From Bauldia sp963759235 (lineage in GTDB: Bacteria > Pseudomonadota > Alphaproteobacteria > Rhizobiales > Kaistiaceae), in NCBI GenBank assembly GCA_963759235.1, contig CAVWYO010000001.1, forward strand, positions 310,001 to 374,000: DNA of 64,000 nt, in the 5' to 3' direction. This document shows, piece by piece, positions 31,200 through 40,397 of the stretch. The position numbers and the translations under genes were made by a program. How positions within the stretch are numbered: the first letter of the stretch is position 1; the number at the start of each line of letters is the position of its first letter. Under the pieces are notes generated by a model. It searched no databases. It was not told the origin of the DNA and saw nothing but the letters and a program-made list of their open reading frames with translations.

Positions 31200-31355
31200 C
31201 TAATTCGGTTGACCGTGACCGGAAAAAATTTGGCCGGCCCCGCCGATGGCGCTGCGGAACGCCTCGTCGAGGCCGACCGCGACCGCCGCTTCGCAGCCGA
31301 GGACGAGGAAGGTCGCGGCGGAGATGATCGGGACCGCGATCGAGGCTCGCCTCAT
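31200..31355 (-). CDS. Small hydrophobic protein coupled to DUF1178 gene
   Basis: A 51-residue frame whose ATG overlaps the DUF1178 stop by one base (TGATG), a layout typical of coupled translation. The product MRRASIAVPIISAATFLVLG continues CEAAVAVGLDEAFRSAIGGAG. It has two basic residues, a 15-residue hydrophobic stretch, then a short polar tail, so it could be a tiny membrane protein or a signal-peptide-like remnant. I know no family for it. The overlap and clean composition favour a real gene; its size argues for caution. Confidence 0.45.
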   Translation of the reverse strand: MRRASIAVPIISAATFLVLGCEAAVAVGLDEAFRSAIGGAGQIFSGHGQPN

Positions 31356-31789
31356 CAGTTCCGGTCTTCCGGCACCGAAGGCAGCGGATGGAACTCGATC
31401 CCCTCTTCGGAAAGCGCCTTGGCTTCGTCCGACGTCGCCTCGCCGTATATCCCGCGCGCCTCGACTTCCTTGTAGTGGATCTTGCGTGCCTCGTCGGCGA
31501 AGCGCTCGCCGACATAGTCGGCATGCTCGGTGACCTTCTTGCGAAGCTCGCGGATCGCTGAACGCAGCGCCTGCTCGCGCGGATCGGCGACCGCGAGCTG
31601 GACCTTGTCGTCGCCGCCCTTGTCCGCACGGCCGACCGCCGGCGCCATCGGAGCCTTGGCGACCTTGGTCTCGCCGCAGACCGGGCAGGGAACGCCACCG
31701 GCATCGGCCTGGCGGTCGTACTCGGCACTCGAGCGGAACCAGGCTTCGAATTCGTGCTCTTTGTCGCAACGGAGGCTGTAACGGATCAT
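31355..31789 (-). CDS. DUF1178 family protein
   Basis: Small protein of unknown function (144 aa), conserved in alpha- and betaproteobacteria. It opens MIRYSLRCDKEHEFEAWFRS and has a CPVCG knuckle (residues ~35-39); with the cysteine at residue 8 this suggests a zinc-ribbon-like N-terminal region. The C-terminal half (ALRSAIRELRKKVTEHADYVGE) is helical. It lies 8 bases downstream of the nitrilase-fold gene, in the same order seen in related genomes. Confidence 0.93.
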   Translation of the reverse strand: MIRYSLRCDKEHEFEAWFRSSAEYDRQADAGGVPCPVCGETKVAKAPMAPAVGRADKGGDDKVQLAVADPREQALRSAIRELRKKVTEHADYVGERFADEARKIHYKEVEARGIYGEATSDEAKALSEEGIEFHPLPSVPEDRN

Positions 31790-31797
31790 TGGCTCTC

Positions 31798-32652
31798 TCA
31801 GGCGCTCTCCAGATGCGCCACGGCTGTCTCGAAGGGTGGCGCGAAATCCCGGTCATTGGCAAGCGCCGGAATCCGCTGCCGGGCGGCCGCGCTCGCCGCA
31901 GGGTCGATATCGGCGATGATGAAGCCCGGATCGGTATCGCCCTCGACGATGATCTTGCCCCAGGGGTCGACGATCATGCTGTGCCCGTACGTGTTCCGGT
32001 CGTCCTCATGGTGCCCGCCTTGTGCCGCGGCGATCACGAACGAACCGGTCTCGATCGCCCGCGCTCGGATGAGCACGTGCCAATGGGCCTCCCCGGTGGT
32101 CTTCGTGAACGCGGCGGGAATCGCGAGCACCGCCGCCCCGTTTATCGCCAGCGTATGGTAAAGATTTGGAAAACGCAGGTCGTAGCAGATCGACAGGCCA
32201 AGCCTCGTCCACGGCAGATCTGCGGCAACCGCCGCGCTTCCCGGCCGATAAAGCCGCGACTCCCGGTAGCTCTCGCCGCCGGGCAGATCGACGTCGAACA
32301 TATGGATCTTGTCATAGCGGGCGCGAATGCCGCCATCGGGGCCGATGAGGAATGAACGGTTGGCGACCGACTCTTCGCCGAGCTTGATCGGCATCGATCC
32401 GATGTGGACGTGAATGCCGAGGTCCCTGGCGAGCGCCCGGAACCGGGCGAGCGAAGGATCGCTTTCCTCGGACGAAATGCCGGCGAGCAGCCGCTGGCGG
32501 TCGAGGGTGAGCAGGGTGGTCATTTCCGGGGTGAGCGCATAGTCGGCGCCCGTCGCGGCGGCGGCGCGGATCAGCCGCTCCGCCTCGTCGGTGTTTGCCT
32601 CCACCGAGAGCCCGCTCCGCATCTGTATTGCCGCAGCGCGAAAACCAGCCAT
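31798..32652 (-). CDS. Carbon-nitrogen hydrolase (nitrilase superfamily)
   Basis: Amidase (284 aa) of the nitrilase superfamily, closest in style to Nit2/omega-amidase or deaminated-glutathione amidase. The catalytic triad is visible: Glu in ALTPEMTTL, Lys in YDKIHMFDV, Cys in SICYDLRFPNL. The usual C-terminal DPWG motif is seen as IVDPWGKII. I chose the ATG at 32652 with GAGGAGA upstream. It is between comF (37-base gap) and DUF1178 (8 bases) in one operon. Likely substrates are omega-amides or deaminated glutathione. Confidence 0.9.
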   Translation of the reverse strand: MAGFRAAAIQMRSGLSVEANTDEAERLIRAAAATGADYALTPEMTTLLTLDRQRLLAGISSEESDPSLARFRALARDLGIHVHIGSMPIKLGEESVANRSFLIGPDGGIRARYDKIHMFDVDLPGGESYRESRLYRPGSAAVAADLPWTRLGLSICYDLRFPNLYHTLAINGAAVLAIPAAFTKTTGEAHWHVLIRARAIETGSFVIAAAQGGHHEDDRNTYGHSMIVDPWGKIIVEGDTDPGFIIADIDPAASAAARQRIPALANDRDFAPPFETAVAHLESA

Positions 32653-32689
32653 GCCGTTATCTCCTCTTGCCGGCCACCCAGAATATCGG

Positions 32690-33481
32690 TCAGCCGGCGT
32701 CGCGAACAACCCGGGCGAAGACCAGGACATCGACGCGACTCGCCCCGCCGCGGAGCAGCGCGCGGGTCGCCGCATTCACCGTCGCGCCGGTCGTGTACAC
32801 GTCGTCGACAAGCAGCACCCGCCGCCCGGCGATCGCCGGCCGCTGGTCGGTCGGCACCCTGAACGCGCCGCGGACGTTGCGGTCGCGTTCGCTCGCCGAC
32901 AGGCCGACCTGCTGAGCCGTTGCCCGGATCCGTTTCAAGGCCATCGGCGCGAAAGGCTTCCCCGCGGCAGCGGCGACGGTCCGGGCAAGCGCCGCCGATT
33001 GGTTGAAGCGTCTGAGCCACAGCCGCCAGCGGTAGAGGGGCACCGGCACAACCACCTCGGCGTCAGCGGTCAGCTCGGCCCCGGCGCGGGCCATCCACTC
33101 CCCCATCCAGCGGGCGAGTTCGGTCCGGTCCCGGTACTTCAGCCCATGCACCAGCTTCCGGGCGACCGCGTCAAACCGGGCAACCGCCCGTGACCGGTCG
33201 AAGGGCGGCGGGTCGGCGATCGCCTCGGCCGACAGGGCGCCGGGCCCGAGATCGTAGGCGAAAGGAATGCCGAGCCGGGCGCAATAAGGTTTCTCGATCA
33301 GCCTGAATTCACCCCAACAGGCCGAGCAAAGCCCGCCGAGCCGCGCGACATGCCGCTGGCAGGCCAGACATTGCGCCGGCAGCGCCAGATCGGCCATGCC
33401 GACGGCAACGGCGCCGATCCGACGCCGCGCCCTCCGCGCCCAAGGCCGTTCTTCGGTTTCCGCCCCGACATCCTGTTCCAT
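32690..33481 (-). CDS. comF: ComF family phosphoribosyltransferase-like protein
   Basis: Protein of 263 aa with the ComF layout: an N-terminal zinc-ribbon with CLACQRH, CSACW and YCARLG cysteines, a middle segment HGLKYRDRTELARWMG, and a C-terminal type I phosphoribosyltransferase domain with the PRPP loop VLLVDDVYTTGAT. Homologues support DNA uptake or handling in competent bacteria, but in most Proteobacteria the exact role is unproved. Start ATG at 33481. Divergent from the methyltransferase gene with an 81-base gap. Confidence 0.93.
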   Translation of the reverse strand: MEQDVGAETEERPWARRARRRIGAVAVGMADLALPAQCLACQRHVARLGGLCSACWGEFRLIEKPYCARLGIPFAYDLGPGALSAEAIADPPPFDRSRAVARFDAVARKLVHGLKYRDRTELARWMGEWMARAGAELTADAEVVVPVPLYRWRLWLRRFNQSAALARTVAAAAGKPFAPMALKRIRATAQQVGLSASERDRNVRGAFRVPTDQRPAIAGRRVLLVDDVYTTGATVNAATRALLRGGASRVDVLVFARVVRDAG

Positions 33482-33562
33482 CGGCCCACAATAGCGCCCG
33501 AGGCGACGGCAGGCCATCGCCTGGTTTTGACGGCGCAGCCGGCGCGCCCCATAACCCGGACC

Positions 33563-34471
33563 ATGGCTGTTCCGCACCGCGTGTTCGACCGTGATCTCCT
33601 TGTTCGTCGGCGCAAACGCGCCCTCCGGGGCGATGCGCCGGTCGCCGATTTCCTGCTGCGGGCGGCCGTCGACGACCTGATCGAACGGCTGGCGACGGTG
33701 ACACGCCGCTTCCCGCTCGCCGCCGACATCGGCAGCCCCCTGCCCTTGCTGGCCGATCGCCTGCTGGCAAGCGGCCAGGTGGAGACGGTTGTTCGCCTCG
33801 ATCCCCTGGCCGATGCGCTCGCCGATCCCTCGCATTGGCTGGTGGTCGGCGACGAGGAGATACTGCCGTTCCGTGACGAGAGCCTCGACCTCGCCGTCTC
33901 GGCACTCGCCCTGCACCTCACCAACGACCTGCCGGGCGCCCTGGTCCAAATTCGGCGGGCGCTGAAGCCCGACGGACTGTTTCTCGCAACCCTGCTCGGG
34001 GGAGAAACGCTGACCGAGCTCCGCCAGGTCTTCGCCGCCGCCGAGGCGGAGCTGACCGGCGGCGCCGCGCCGCGGATCGCGCCGTTTGCCGAACTGCGGG
34101 CGGCGGGCGGCCTTCTGCAGCGGGCGGGTTTCGCGCTGCCGGTCATCGACCAGGACCGGCTGACGGTGCGCTACTCCGACATGTTCGCGTTGATGCGCGA
34201 CCTACGCGCCATGGGCGCGACCAACGTGCTCGTTGAACGCTCGCGGCTTCCCTTGCGCCGGGGGGTCGTCTTGCGGGCGGCGGAGATCTATGCCGCACGC
34301 TTTGCCGACCCCGACGGGCGCCTGCGGGCGACTTTCGACATCATCTCGGTGTCGGGCTGGGCGCCGCACGAGAGCCAGCAGCAGCCGCTCCGCCCCGGCT
34401 CGGCCAAGGCGCGGCTTGCCGATGCGTTGGGCGTCCGCGAGCAACCGGCCGGCGAGAAGGCGGGAGGATGA
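33563..34471 (+). CDS. NDUFAF5/BioC-like SAM methyltransferase
   Basis: Protein of 302 aa with the class I methyltransferase fold. It opens VFDRDLLVRRRKRALRG, the region that resembles mitochondrial NDUFAF5 (complex I assembly factor 5) and its alphaproteobacterial orthologues. The core is seen in LPFRDESLDLAVSALALHL and LKPDGLFLATLLGGETLTEL. The SAM glycine-rich motif is degenerate (AADIGSPLPLLADRLL), as in that family. ATG at 33563. Complex I assembly or arginine hydroxylation is a homology inference; BioC-like activity is the alternative. Confidence 0.82.
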   Translation: MAVPHRVFDRDLLVRRRKRALRGDAPVADFLLRAAVDDLIERLATVTRRFPLAADIGSPLPLLADRLLASGQVETVVRLDPLADALADPSHWLVVGDEEILPFRDESLDLAVSALALHLTNDLPGALVQIRRALKPDGLFLATLLGGETLTELRQVFAAAEAELTGGAAPRIAPFAELRAAGGLLQRAGFALPVIDQDRLTVRYSDMFALMRDLRAMGATNVLVERSRLPLRRGVVLRAAEIYAARFADPDGRLRATFDIISVSGWAPHESQQQPLRPGSAKARLADALGVREQPAGEKAGG

Positions 34472-34486
34472 GGGGCCGCGGACCGG

Positions 34487-34744
34487 CTATTCGAGCTTGC
34501 CGACGGCGATCGAGCCGGTGGTGATCGGATCGACGGCCTGCTTCTGCGCCACGGAGGTGGAACGCGCCGACACGCCGCCGACCAAAATAGCGGCGACGCC
34601 CAGGAGGGCGAAGGTGATCGGCAGGAAGGCGGCGATCTTCGTCCGGACCGGACGCGGGTCGTCCGCCTCGCGCTCCAGCGTTACAAGGATCGCCCTTCCG
34701 AGGTCGGACGCCATCGATCGTGCCGCCTGATTGATTGCCCCCAC
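34487..34744 (-). CDS. Small single-span membrane protein, unknown function
   Basis: An 85-residue protein with a short helical N-terminus (ASDLGRAILVTLEREADDP), one membrane segment (IAAFLPITFALLGVAAILVGG, trimmed: about residues 38-57) and a polar tail ending VDPITTGSIAVGKLE. No named family recognised. It sits downstream of mutT on the same strand after 28 bases, so probably belongs to the argJ-mutT transcript. The composition and codon pattern look real. Confidence 0.6.
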   Translation of the reverse strand: MGAINQAARSMASDLGRAILVTLEREADDPRPVRTKIAAFLPITFALLGVAAILVGGVSARSTSVAQKQAVDPITTGSIAVGKLE

Positions 34745-34772
34745 GGGCTTCGAGGCGGATTGTCGGATCGAC

Positions 34773-35192
34773 CTATAAAAGTTCGATTAACGGGGCGATC
34801 AAAGGCCCGTCGGCGGGCGGCATCGGGTAGTCGCGGAGGGTCCGCGCCGCCACCCATTTCACCTCCTGGCCCTCCAGCGGCCGGACCGTGCCGCGCCATT
34901 TGCGGCACACATAGAGCGGCATCAAAAGATGGAAGTCGTCGTAGCCGTGGCTGGCGAAGGTGAGCGGCGCGAGACACGCCGATTGGATGTCGATGTCGAG
35001 TTCTTCCTTCAGTTCACGCAATAGAGCCTGTTCGGGCGTCTCGCCCGCCTCGACCTTGCCGCCGGGGAATTCCCATAGCCCCGCCATCGCCTTGCCAGCG
35101 GGCCGGCGGGTGATCAGCACCCGCCCGTCGGCGTCGATCAGCGCGCAGGCAGCGACAAGGATGAGGCTGACACCCGCAACGCGGGAGGTCAC
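34773..35192 (-). CDS. mutT: 8-oxo-dGTP diphosphatase MutT (Nudix)
   Basis: Nudix hydrolase (139 aa) that sanitises oxidised dGTP. The Nudix box is complete: GGKVEAGETPEQALLRELKE followed by EL, giving the metal-binding E residues, preceded by GLWEFP typical of MutT. I chose the GTG at 35192 because it overlaps the argJ stop by 4 bases (GTGA), giving coupled translation, and gives the usual length. The longer upstream frame lies wholly inside argJ. Confidence 0.92.
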   Translation of the reverse strand: MTSRVAGVSLILVAACALIDADGRVLITRRPAGKAMAGLWEFPGGKVEAGETPEQALLRELKEELDIDIQSACLAPLTFASHGYDDFHLLMPLYVCRKWRGTVRPLEGQEVKWVAARTLRDYPMPPADGPLIAPLIELL

Positions 35193-36421
35193 GACCGGTA
35201 GTCGCCGTTGATGGCGACGTATTCCTTGGTGAGGTCGCAGGTCCATACCCGATCGCTCGCCTTGCCGAGGCCGATATCGACGGTGATCACGATGTCATCG
35301 CGCTTCATGTACTCGCCGGCGACCGCTTCCGAATAATCGGGATCGCGCTCGCCGCGGAACGCCACCCGCGTATCGCCGAACCAGATCGCCAGGCGATCGC
35401 GGTCGGCCGGCTCGCCGGCCTTGCCGACCGCCATCACGACGCGGCCCCAATTGGCGTCCTCGCCGGCGATCGCCGTCTTGACCAGCGGCGAATTGGCGAT
35501 GGCGAGAGCGATCCGCTTGGCCGAGCGTTTCGACGTCGCCCGCTCGACCCTGACTTCGACGAACTTCCGGGCTCCCTCCCCGTCGCGCACGACCTGATGG
35601 GCGAGATCGAGAAGGAGATCGTCGAGCGCTTCCCGGAAGCCGGCGAGACGGCGGTCGCGCGGCGAGGTGATCGGCCTGGCGCCGACGACCTGGCCGGTGG
35701 CGAAGAGAAGAAGCGTGTCCGAGGTCGAGGTATCGCTGTCGACGGTGATAGCGTTGAAGCTGCCGGCAACGGCACGGCCGAGCAGCGCCTCGAGCACCGG
35801 GGCTGCGATCGGCGCGTCAGTGACGACGAAGGAGAGCATGGTCGCCATGTCGGGCGCAATCATCCCGGCCCCCTTGGCGATACCGTTGAGGGCGACCGCC
35901 GCATCGCCGATCCATGCCGTCCGCGTTGCGACCTTCGGGTAGGTGTCGGTCGTCATGATCGCCCGGGCCGCGTCGATCCACGGGCCGCCGGCAAGCCGAT
36001 GGGCAAGCCGCTCGACGACGATGTCGAATTTCGCCGGGTCGAGCGGCTCGCCGATCACCCCGGTGGAGGCGAGGAACACCTCCCCCGGCCTACAGCCCAC
36101 CGCCTCGGCGACCATCGCGGCGCTGAGCTTGACGGTGTCGCGACCGCGTTTGCCGGTGAAGGCGTTGGCGTTTCCCGAATTGACCAGGAGCGCGCGCGCC
36201 TTGCCCGATTTCATCGCGGCGCGGCACCAATCGACCGGCGCCGAGGGGCACTTCGACCGGGTAAACACCCCGGCGACCGTGGTTCCCTTGTCGAACACGG
36301 CGAGGAGCACATCGGCACGGTTGGCATGCTTGATGCCGGCTTCCGCCGTGGCGAAACGGACTCCGGCGATCGGCGGTAGGGCCGGAAACGTCGTCGGGGC
36401 GAGCGGTGAAACGGTCGTCAT
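35189..36421 (-). CDS. argJ: Bifunctional ornithine acetyltransferase/N-acetylglutamate synthase
   Basis: Arginine-pathway enzyme (410 aa) that recycles the acetyl group between acetylornithine and glutamate. It is made as a precursor that cleaves itself before a nucleophilic Thr; the cleavage region IAPDMATMLSFV is intact, with the conserved ATML. Other family blocks: GVFTRSKCPSAPVDWCR, NSGNANAFTG and the C-terminal YVAINGDYRS. mutT follows with a 4-base overlap; the parvulin gene is 40 bases upstream on the same strand. Confidence 0.96.
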   Translation of the reverse strand: MTTVSPLAPTTFPALPPIAGVRFATAEAGIKHANRADVLLAVFDKGTTVAGVFTRSKCPSAPVDWCRAAMKSGKARALLVNSGNANAFTGKRGRDTVKLSAAMVAEAVGCRPGEVFLASTGVIGEPLDPAKFDIVVERLAHRLAGGPWIDAARAIMTTDTYPKVATRTAWIGDAAVALNGIAKGAGMIAPDMATMLSFVVTDAPIAAPVLEALLGRAVAGSFNAITVDSDTSTSDTLLLFATGQVVGARPITSPRDRRLAGFREALDDLLLDLAHQVVRDGEGARKFVEVRVERATSKRSAKRIALAIANSPLVKTAIAGEDANWGRVVMAVGKAGEPADRDRLAIWFGDTRVAFRGERDPDYSEAVAGEYMKRDDIVITVDIGLGKASDRVWTCDLTKEYVAINGDYRS

Positions 36422-36461
36422 GAGCGCGAAGGAAGGAGCGGCGGCGGTCGGTCCCGGCGCC

Positions 36462-37316
36462 TCAACCGCCGTTCGCCGGCGGCACGATCTCGATCTTCGC
36501 CGCCGAGCGCAAGGCCTCGATCTGCGCGTCGAAGGTCTCGCGGATCATTTCCTGCTGGATGCGCTGCGACTGGCTCTCGAAGGTCGGCGGCGGCTCCTTG
36601 CGCTGCTCCTCGACCAGGATCACATGCCAGCCGAAATCCGACTGGACCGGCGTCTTGGTGTATTCGCCGGGCTTGAGGCTGAAGGCGGCGTCTTCGAACG
36701 GCTTGACCATGGCGCCGCGCTTGAAGAAGCCGAGATCCCCGCCGGCCTTGGCCGAACCGGGATCCTGCGATTTCTCCGTGGCGATCGCGGCGAAATCGCC
36801 GCCGGCGTCGAGCTCGGCGATGATCGCTTTGGCCTCGTCCTCGGTCTTCACCAGGATGTGCCGCGCTCTGATCTCGTCGGCCGGCACGAAGTCGGCGAGC
36901 TCCTTCTCGAAGCGCTGCCGCACCGCATCCTCGGTGACCACGGCGATGAACTTCTTGCGCAGGTACTCGCTGTAAAGCGTCCGGTCGCGGGCGAGATCGA
37001 GACGCCGCACAACCGCCGGATCCGACTCGATCCCTTCGGCCTCGGCGGCCTTGCTCGCCAGCCGGATGTTGATCAGGAGGTCGATCAGCGCCGATTGCCG
37101 GCGTTCGGCCGGGACCTGGGACAGCTGGTCGCCGAATTCGGCGGCGGTCAGCGCCAGGTCGGCATTGGTGATCGGATCCCCGTTGACCGTCGCCACTACC
37201 GCGTCTGGCGCCGGCTCCTGCGCCGACACCGGCCCGACCAACCCGCAAGCGGCGGCAAAAGCGAAGACGCCGAGACAGAGCTGGCGAGCACGAAACATCA
37301 GCCGGGACATGGTCAT
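36462..37316 (-). CDS. Peptidyl-prolyl isomerase, parvulin (SurA/PrsA-like)
   Basis: Periplasmic folding helper (284 aa). Signal peptide (LCLGVFAFAAACGLVGPVSA), N-terminal chaperone-like helices with the SurA_N element VNGDPITNADLAL, and a single PpiC domain (~140-235) with ARHILVKTEDEAK, GGDLGFFKRGAM and FGWHVILV. ATG at 37316 gives the signal peptide a normal N-region; an ATG two codons later is possible. It likely assists outer-membrane or secreted proteins and is divergent from secA. Confidence 0.9.
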   Translation of the reverse strand: MTMSRLMFRARQLCLGVFAFAAACGLVGPVSAQEPAPDAVVATVNGDPITNADLALTAAEFGDQLSQVPAERRQSALIDLLINIRLASKAAEAEGIESDPAVVRRLDLARDRTLYSEYLRKKFIAVVTEDAVRQRFEKELADFVPADEIRARHILVKTEDEAKAIIAELDAGGDFAAIATEKSQDPGSAKAGGDLGFFKRGAMVKPFEDAAFSLKPGEYTKTPVQSDFGWHVILVEEQRKEPPPTFESQSQRIQQEMIRETFDAQIEALRSAAKIEIVPPANGG

Positions 37317-37392
37317 CGAATTGTCCTGTTCGCTCCCTATGACAGCCTTTCGATCGGGCCGTCGGGACACCAAGGGGGCATCGGCCGCGCCG

Positions 37393-37421
37393 TTGACATC
37401 CACCACCCCCCCTCTTATCTG
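37393..37421 (+). promoter_or_regulatory. Promoter upstream of secA
   Basis: Perfect TTGACA (37393-37398), 17-base spacer, TATCTG (37416-37421), about 160 bases before the secA ATG in the divergent gap with the parvulin gene. This is the best sigma-70-type match in the gap. Confidence 0.6.
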
Positions 37422-37583
37422 TCTCCCGGCTTGGCGTCCAGAACGCTTTGAATTCCCAAGCGTAGCGACGGTACGATCGGCTGGCCCGCGGGCCGTGGCG
37501 TTTCTTGGAAGACAGGCCTGGCCGGCGCTCTCGGACCCTGCCGGTGGGCGCTCAATTCGACTGCCGTTGGTCAAGGATGATTC

Positions 37584-40391
37584 ATGGTCGGCCTAAACTC
37601 GCTTGCACGCAAGATTTTCGGCACTCCCAACGACCGCCGCATCAAGGGCTACCAGCCGCGGGTCGAGGCGATCAACGCGCTGGAACCCGAGTTCGCCGCG
37701 CTGACCGACGATGAACTGCGGGCTAAGACCGCCGAATTCCGGGGCAAGATCACCGATGGCGTGAAACTCGACGACCTTCTCGTCCCCGCCTTCGCCACCG
37801 TGCGGGAGGCAGCCAAGCGTACCCTCGGCCAACGCCATTTCGACGTTCAGCTGATCGGCGGCATGGTGCTTCACGAGGGCGCCATCGCCGAGATGAAGAC
37901 CGGCGAAGGCAAGACCCTCGTCGCGACGCTTTCCGTTTATTTGAACGCGCTCGGCGGCAAGGGCGTGCACGTGGTGACCGTCAACGACTATCTCGCCAGC
38001 CGCGATGCGGAATGGATGGGCGAGGTCTACACTTTCCTCGGCCTCAGCGTCGGCGTCATCGTCCACGGCCTCGACGACGAACAGCGCCGGCAGGCTTACA
38101 ACGCCGACATCACCTACGGAACCAACAACGAATACGGCTTCGACTACCTTCGCGACAACATGAAGCACGAATTGGCCGCCATGGTTCAGCGCGGTCACAA
38201 TTTCGCGATCGTCGACGAAGTGGACTCGATCCTGATCGACGAGGCGCGCACGCCGCTCATCATCTCGGGCCCGCTCGACGACCGCTCCGAGCTCTACAAC
38301 CAGATCGACACGTTCATTCCGAAGCTCGACCCCGAAGACTACGAGGTCGACGAGAAACTCCGCGCCGCGTCCTTTACCGAAAGCGGCAACGAGAAGCTGG
38401 AAAGGGTGCTGCGCGAGGCGGACCTCCTGAAAGGCGACTCGCTTTACGATGTCGAGAACGTCACCGTCGTTCATCACATCAACCAGGGGCTCCGCGCCCA
38501 CAAGCTGTTCCAGCGCGACAAGGACTACATTGTCCGCAACGGCGAGGTGGTGATCATCGACGAGTTCACCGGCCGCATGATGCCGGGCCGGCGCTATTCG
38601 GAAGGGCTGCATCAGGCGCTCGAGGCCAAGGAGCACGTCAAGATCCAGCCCGAGAACCAGACCCTCGCCTCGATCACCTTCCAGAATTACTTCCGGATGT
38701 ACGAGAAGCTAGCCGGCATGACCGGCACGGCGGCGACCGAGGCCGAGGAGTTCGGCAACATCTACGGGCTCGAGGTCGTCGAGGTGCCGACCAACATGCC
38801 GATGATCCGCCTCGACGAGGACGACGAGGTCTATCGGACGGCGGACGAGAAATACAAGGCGATCCTGGCACTGATCGAGGATTGCAAGGCCCGCGGCCAA
38901 CCGGTGCTGGTCGGTACCACCTCGATCGAGAAATCGGAGCATCTGGCCGAACTCCTGCGCAAGCACGGCTGGAAGCAGCGCGATTTCTCCAATCCGGAGC
39001 AGCTCGCCGACCTCTTCAATGACCGGGCGATCAAGGCCAAGGCGTTCACCATCCTCAACGCCCGCTACCACGAGCAGGAAGCCCAGATCGTCGCGCAGGC
39101 CGGCGTGCCGGGCGCGATAACGATCGCCACCAACATGGCCGGCCGCGGCACCGACATCCAGCTCGGCGGCAACGCCGACATGCGGGTCGCCCACGAACTG
39201 AAGGATGTGGCGGAGGGCCCGGAACGCGAAGAGCGCGAGGCGAGGATCCGCGAGGAAGTCGCCGGCCTCAAGGCGCAGGCCCTGTCGGCCGGCGCCGGCG
39301 GCCTCATCATCATCGGCACCGAACGTCACGAGAGCCGGCGGATCGACAACCAGCTCCGCGGCCGGTCCGGCCGCCAGGGCGACCCCGGCCGGTCCCGCTT
39401 CTTCCTGTCGCTGCAGGACGACCTGATGCGGATCTTCGGCTCCGAGCGGATGGACGGCATGCTCCAGAAGCTCGGCCTCAAGGAAGACGAGGCGATCGTC
39501 CATCCATGGATCAATCGCGCCCTCGAGAAAGCCCAGCAGAAGGTCGAGGCGCGCAACTTCGACATCCGCAAGAATCTCCTGAAGTTCGACGACGTGATGA
39601 ACGACCAGCGTCGCGTCATCTTCGAGCAGCGCATCGATCTGATGGGGCAGGAGACGGTGACCGAGACGGTCGCCGACATGCGCCACGAGGTCATCGATGA
39701 CCTCGTCGCACGCCATATTCCCGAGAAGGCCTATCCGGAGCAGTGGGATGCCCAGGGCCTGCGCGAAGCGATCCAGCAGACCCTCAATCTCGAGCTGCCG
39801 ATCGAGGATTGGGCCAAGGAAGAGGGCATCGCCGACGACGAGGTGCGCGAACGCATCACCCGCGCCGCCGACGAGCAAGCCGCCCAGCGGGCGGTCCGCT
39901 TCACTCCCGAAATCATGCGCCAGGTCGAGAAGGCGGTGCTTCTGCAGACCCTCGATCACCTGTGGCGCGAGCATCTGGTCATGCTCGACCACCTCCGCCA
40001 GGTGGTCGGCTTCCGCGGCTACGCCCAACGCGATCCGCTCAACGAATACAAGACCGAGGCCTTCGAGCTGTTCCAGGCGATGCTGTCGCGGCTGCGCGAG
40101 GTGGTGACCAGCCAGCTGATGCGCGTCGAGATCGTTCAGCGCCCGCCGCCGCTCGCTCCGGAAGAAGACTTCGCCACCCTCGAGGAGAGCCATGTCGACC
40201 CGCTGACCGGCGAAAACGAGATAGCGCCCGGAATGAACCCGGCCCAGGCTCAGCCGTTGCGCAACGGCCGTGTTGCGACCGCCCAGATCGACCCCAAGGA
40301 TCCCTCCACCTGGGGCAAGGTCCAGCGGAACGCACAATGCCCGTGCGGCTCCGGCAAGAAATACAAGCACTGCCACGGCCGCTTCGCCTGA
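37584..40391 (+). CDS. secA: Preprotein translocase motor SecA
   Basis: ATPase motor (935 aa) of the general secretion pathway. Motifs: MKTGEGKTL (Walker A), DEVDSILIDEARTPL (Walker B/DEAD-type), preprotein cross-linking and helical domains, TNMAGRGTDIQLGGN in NBD2, RSGRQGDPG, and a C-terminal zinc knuckle CPCGSGKKYKHCHG for SecB and phospholipid binding. Start and length agree with alphaproteobacterial SecA. The lipid-kinase gene begins 6 bases after its stop. Confidence 0.98.
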   Translation: MVGLNSLARKIFGTPNDRRIKGYQPRVEAINALEPEFAALTDDELRAKTAEFRGKITDGVKLDDLLVPAFATVREAAKRTLGQRHFDVQLIGGMVLHEGAIAEMKTGEGKTLVATLSVYLNALGGKGVHVVTVNDYLASRDAEWMGEVYTFLGLSVGVIVHGLDDEQRRQAYNADITYGTNNEYGFDYLRDNMKHELAAMVQRGHNFAIVDEVDSILIDEARTPLIISGPLDDRSELYNQIDTFIPKLDPEDYEVDEKLRAASFTESGNEKLERVLREADLLKGDSLYDVENVTVVHHINQGLRAHKLFQRDKDYIVRNGEVVIIDEFTGRMMPGRRYSEGLHQALEAKEHVKIQPENQTLASITFQNYFRMYEKLAGMTGTAATEAEEFGNIYGLEVVEVPTNMPMIRLDEDDEVYRTADEKYKAILALIEDCKARGQPVLVGTTSIEKSEHLAELLRKHGWKQRDFSNPEQLADLFNDRAIKAKAFTILNARYHEQEAQIVAQAGVPGAITIATNMAGRGTDIQLGGNADMRVAHELKDVAEGPEREEREARIREEVAGLKAQALSAGAGGLIIIGTERHESRRIDNQLRGRSGRQGDPGRSRFFLSLQDDLMRIFGSERMDGMLQKLGLKEDEAIVHPWINRALEKAQQKVEARNFDIRKNLLKFDDVMNDQRRVIFEQRIDLMGQETVTETVADMRHEVIDDLVARHIPEKAYPEQWDAQGLREAIQQTLNLELPIEDWAKEEGIADDEVRERITRAADEQAAQRAVRFTPEIMRQVEKAVLLQTLDHLWREHLVMLDHLRQVVGFRGYAQRDPLNEYKTEAFELFQAMLSRLREVVTSQLMRVEIVQRPPPLAPEEDFATLEESHVDPLTGENEIAPGMNPAQAQPLRNGRVATAQIDPKDPSTWGKVQRNAQCPCGSGKKYKHCHGRFA

Positions 40392-40397
40392 CCGCCG

